From DASZZX01 sp036260415 (GTDB lineage: Bacteria; Actinomycetota; Nitriliruptoria; Nitriliruptorales; JAHWKO01): a DNA stretch of 7,130 bases. Under the pieces are notes generated by a model. It was not told where the DNA came from and did no database searches. It was given only the letters and a program-made list of their open reading frames with translations. The stretch covers positions 1-7,130 of the forward strand of contig DASZZX010000267.1 in assembly GCA_036260415.1 (NCBI GenBank), in the 5' to 3' direction. This document shows positions 5,871 to 7,130 of the stretch, in pieces. Positions within the stretch are counted from its first letter, which is position 1. Every line of letters begins with the position of its first letter. A program made the translations under genes and the position numbers.

Positions 5871-5896
5871 GACCGGGCGCCCGACCGTCGCTCAGC
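5866..5896. terminator. Shared inverted repeat spanning both convergent stop codons
   Basis: GCTGAG (5866-5871) and CTCAGC (5891-5896) are perfect complements and each contains the TGA stop of one convergent gene. Between them lies the 10-base palindrome CGGGCGCCCG (5874-5883). The RNA from either strand could fold into a stem with an inner GC hairpin, so this is a candidate bidirectional terminator, though without T-tracts. Confidence 0.4.
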
Positions 5897-6788
5897 GCGC
5901 GAGCCCGAGGTCGGGTGCCAGCGCTGCGAGTTCGGTCCGCGGCAGGTCGCCGGCCGACGGGGTGAGAGGGTGGACCGCGACGTGATCGGCGCCCGCGTCG
6001 ATGTGGGCGCGCAGCCCCTCCGCGACCCGCGCCGGGTCTCCCCATGCCACCAGTGCGTCGAACAGACGGTCGGACACGGCGCCGTCCATGTCCCCGGCGG
6101 TCCACCCCAGGCGCTCGAGGTGGCGACGGTAGTTGGGCAGGGTGAGGTAGCCGCGCAGGTGACGCTCGGCCACCTGGCGCGCCTGGTCGCGGGTGTCGGC
6201 GAGCACCACCGCCTGCTCGGGCACCAGGAGCCGACCGGGGCCGAGGATCTGCCGTGCCCGGCGTGTGTGCTCCACCGGCGCCAGGAAGGTGTGCGCGCCG
6301 GCGGTGCGCACCCGGGCCAGCGCGAGCATCCGGGGCCCGAGCGCCGCCAGCACCACCGGCGGCGCCTCCGGCACGGCCGGGCCCCGCCACGGTGCGACCT
6401 CCATCGCGTCGAGGTAGTCCACCATGGCCGAGTACGGACGCGCGTACGCCTGGCCACGCCGGTCGAGCAACGGGGCGTGGCTCGCACCGATCCCCAACAG
6501 GAACCGCCCCGGGTAGGCCTCGGCGAGCGTGCGGGCGCCGTTGACCATCGCCATGGCGTCGCGCGCCCAGATGTTGGCGATCCCGGTCGCGACGACCACG
6601 CGGGAGGTGGCGGCGAGCAGCAGCCCTGCGTGGGTCAGGGCCTCTCTGGACTCGGCCTCGCCCACCCACAGCGCCGAGTACCCCAGCGCCTCGATGTCGG
6701 CGGCCAGCTGTCGCGCGGTGCCGATCGGCAGGAGCCCCAGGTGGCTGGCCCACACGCCGAAGGACGACAGGCGCGAGATCGTGTCCAT
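5892..6788 (-). CDS. Luciferase-like (LLM) F420-dependent oxidoreductase
   Basis: Flavin/F420-type TIM-barrel oxidoreductase; hydride transfer with reduced F420 is expected from the family, while the substrate is unknown. The 298 residues span the full domain without signal peptide. Visible landmarks: FGVWASHLGLL (10-20) as the first strand, ALGYSALWVGEA (34-45), ATSRVVVATGIANIWARDAM (60-79) and YPGRFLLGIGASH (92-104), the usual segments lining the cofactor site, then PVVLAALGPRMLALA (143-157) and the late GADHVAVHPLT. The GIANIWARD segment recalls the TIGR03620 (MSMEG_4141-like) subgroup, from memory only. ATG 6788 is 8 bases downstream of a TAGGGT -10-like hexamer with no ribosome site between, so it is probably leaderless. 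It is divergent from the secreted-protein gene at 6962 and convergent with the gene ending at 5870. Confidence 0.92.
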   Translation of the reverse strand: MDTISRLSSFGVWASHLGLLPIGTARQLAADIEALGYSALWVGEAESREALTHAGLLLAATSRVVVATGIANIWARDAMAMVNGARTLAEAYPGRFLLGIGASHAPLLDRRGQAYARPYSAMVDYLDAMEVAPWRGPAVPEAPPVVLAALGPRMLALARVRTAGAHTFLAPVEHTRRARQILGPGRLLVPEQAVVLADTRDQARQVAERHLRGYLTLPNYRRHLERLGWTAGDMDGAVSDRLFDALVAWGDPARVAEGLRAHIDAGADHVAVHPLTPSAGDLPRTELAALAPDLGLAR

Positions 6789-6794
6789 GGCCAG

Positions 6795-6806
6795 CGACCC
6801 TACCGG
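6795..6806 (-). promoter_or_regulatory. Leaderless-type -10 promoter for the LLM oxidoreductase gene
   Basis: On the minus strand this reads CGGTAGGGTCGC with hexamer TAGGGT at 6797-6802, 8 bases before ATG 6788. The spacing puts the transcription start at or beside the start codon. The core is shared with 4629-4640 and 5328-5339. Confidence 0.5.
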
Positions 6807-6819
6807 TCCGGGCGGGCGG

Positions 6820-6874
6820 TCCCGGCTCCGGCCGGGAGCAGGCCCTGGGCGAGGGGACCAAGCTGCTCGGTCCC
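6820..6874. repeat. Two inverted repeats in the divergent promoter region
   Basis: TCCCGGC-TCCG-GCCGGGA (6820-6837) has perfect 7-base arms with a 4-base loop and sits just behind the oxidoreductase -10 element, where its -35 would fall. GGGACC-AAGCTGCTC-GGTCCC (6854-6874) has perfect 6-base arms with a 9-base loop. Either could be an operator for the divergent pair 6788/6962 or simply reflect GC-rich composition. Confidence 0.3.
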
Positions 6875-6927
6875 TGCGGTGCCGAGCGTCGTGCCCGTCC
6901 CGGTGTCACCCCCGTGTGTGACCGTTG

Positions 6928-6953
6928 GGAACCACCGCCTGGTCGCGGGCGTC
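6928..6953 (+). promoter_or_regulatory. ECF-sigma-type promoter
   Basis: GGAAC (6928-6932, within GGGAACC) and CGTC (6950-6953) are separated by 17 bases, matching the GGAAC/CGTC pattern recognised by many group IV (ECF) sigma factors. CGTC ends 8 bases before ATG 6962, so the transcript would start at or next to the start codon. Which ECF factor acts here is unknown. Confidence 0.6.
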
Positions 6954-6961
6954 TCAGCGGC

Positions 6962-7130
6962 ATGGACACCATCGCGCGAGCTCTGCTCAAGACCGTCGCG
7001 GTCACCGTCGTGCTGACCAGCGTGCTGGTCGGGGCGGCTCCGTGGACGGGGGTGCCAGCGTTCGCCTCGTGCGTCGTCGACCCGCGGCCCCTTGGGGAGC
7101 AGGTGGACGACGCCGAGGTGGTCTTCGTGG
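6962..7130 (+). CDS. Secreted protein, N-terminal part only
   Basis: 56 codons are visible before the window ends. A signal peptide is clear: short n-region MDTIARALLK, hydrophobic core TVAVTVVLTSVLVG (11-24), and an AFA-like cleavage site at about residue 35. The mature protein would begin SCVVDPRPLGEQVDDAEVVF. A cysteine directly at the mature N-terminus followed by a helix and a VVFV strand resembles small secreted proteins with TIMP/NTR-like folds that I recall from actinobacteria; this is tentative. The residues before Cys37 do not form a good lipobox. No ribosome site precedes the ATG, consistent with a leaderless transcript from the ECF promoter at 6928-6953, suggesting an envelope-stress or related regulon. 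The C-terminal part and function cannot be judged here. Confidence 0.75.
   Translation, partial: MDTIARALLKTVAVTVVLTSVLVGAAPWTGVPAFASCVVDPRPLGEQVDDAEVVFV

Noticed and set aside
5806..7005. 399-codon minus-strand frame over the oxidoreductase
   Set aside because: Arg/Gly/Pro-rich shadow frame; the overlapping frame encodes a recognisable full-length LLM oxidoreductase.
5970..7016. 348-codon plus-strand frame over the oxidoreductase
   Set aside because: Antisense shadow with biased composition, no domain and no promoter or ribosome site.
1..7130. CRISPR array, tRNA, rRNA, insertion sequence or phage attachment site
   Set aside because: No regularly spaced repeats, cloverleaf-like segments, terminal inverted repeats with a transposase, or integrase genes were seen by eye.

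Overview
This is a very GC-rich window with frequent GTG starts. It encodes an F420-type luciferase-like oxidoreductase, a YkuD L,D-transpeptidase, and several genes that appear to be read from leaderless or near-leaderless promoters. Together these point to a chromosomal segment of a high-GC actinobacterium (Actinomycetota), possibly a deep-branching class; the exact lineage cannot be fixed from this sequence. I see no tRNA, rRNA, CRISPR array, transposase, integrase or phage gene, so this looks like ordinary chromosome rather than a mobile island.

Layout, left to right. (1) 17-901 (+) is an exported L,D-transpeptidase with a peptidoglycan-binding domain. It faces (2) 1096-2016 (-), an uncharacterised protein with a DHH-type metal motif. 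Upstream of that on the same strand is (3) 2199-2777 (-), a complete KptA/Tpt1 RNA 2'-phosphotransferase. (4) A 169-base divergent intergenic region carries an AT-rich perfect inverted repeat (2893-2910) that looks like an operator. (5) 2947-3471 (+) is a protein with a ribbon-helix-helix-like C-terminus, followed after 8 bases by (6) 3480-4466 (+), an HtrA-type serine protease with one PDZ domain and no visible signal peptide; these two form an operon. (7) A 180-base gap leads to a leaderless-type promoter, a candidate 35-codon small ORF (4647-4754), and a Nudix hydrolase (4751-5299) that overlaps it by four bases. (8) 5364-5870 (+) is a small protein with an amphipathic/coiled-coil N-terminus and a winged-helix-like C-terminus. 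Its stop lies in a shared inverted repeat with the stop of the convergent (9) 5892-6788 (-), a luciferase-like F420-dependent oxidoreductase. (10) Divergent from it, a textbook ECF-sigma-type promoter precedes a secreted protein (6962 onward) cut off by the window end.

The genes do not form one pathway. Recurrent regulatory architecture is more notable: three promoters share the core CGGTAGNRTC, two of them placed so transcription would begin at or next to the start codon, and the last gene has an ECF promoter with similar spacing. The best candidates for undescribed biology are the ribbon-helix-helix-like/HtrA operon with its palindromic operator, the small ORF translationally linked to the Nudix gene, and the DHH-motif protein beside KptA.
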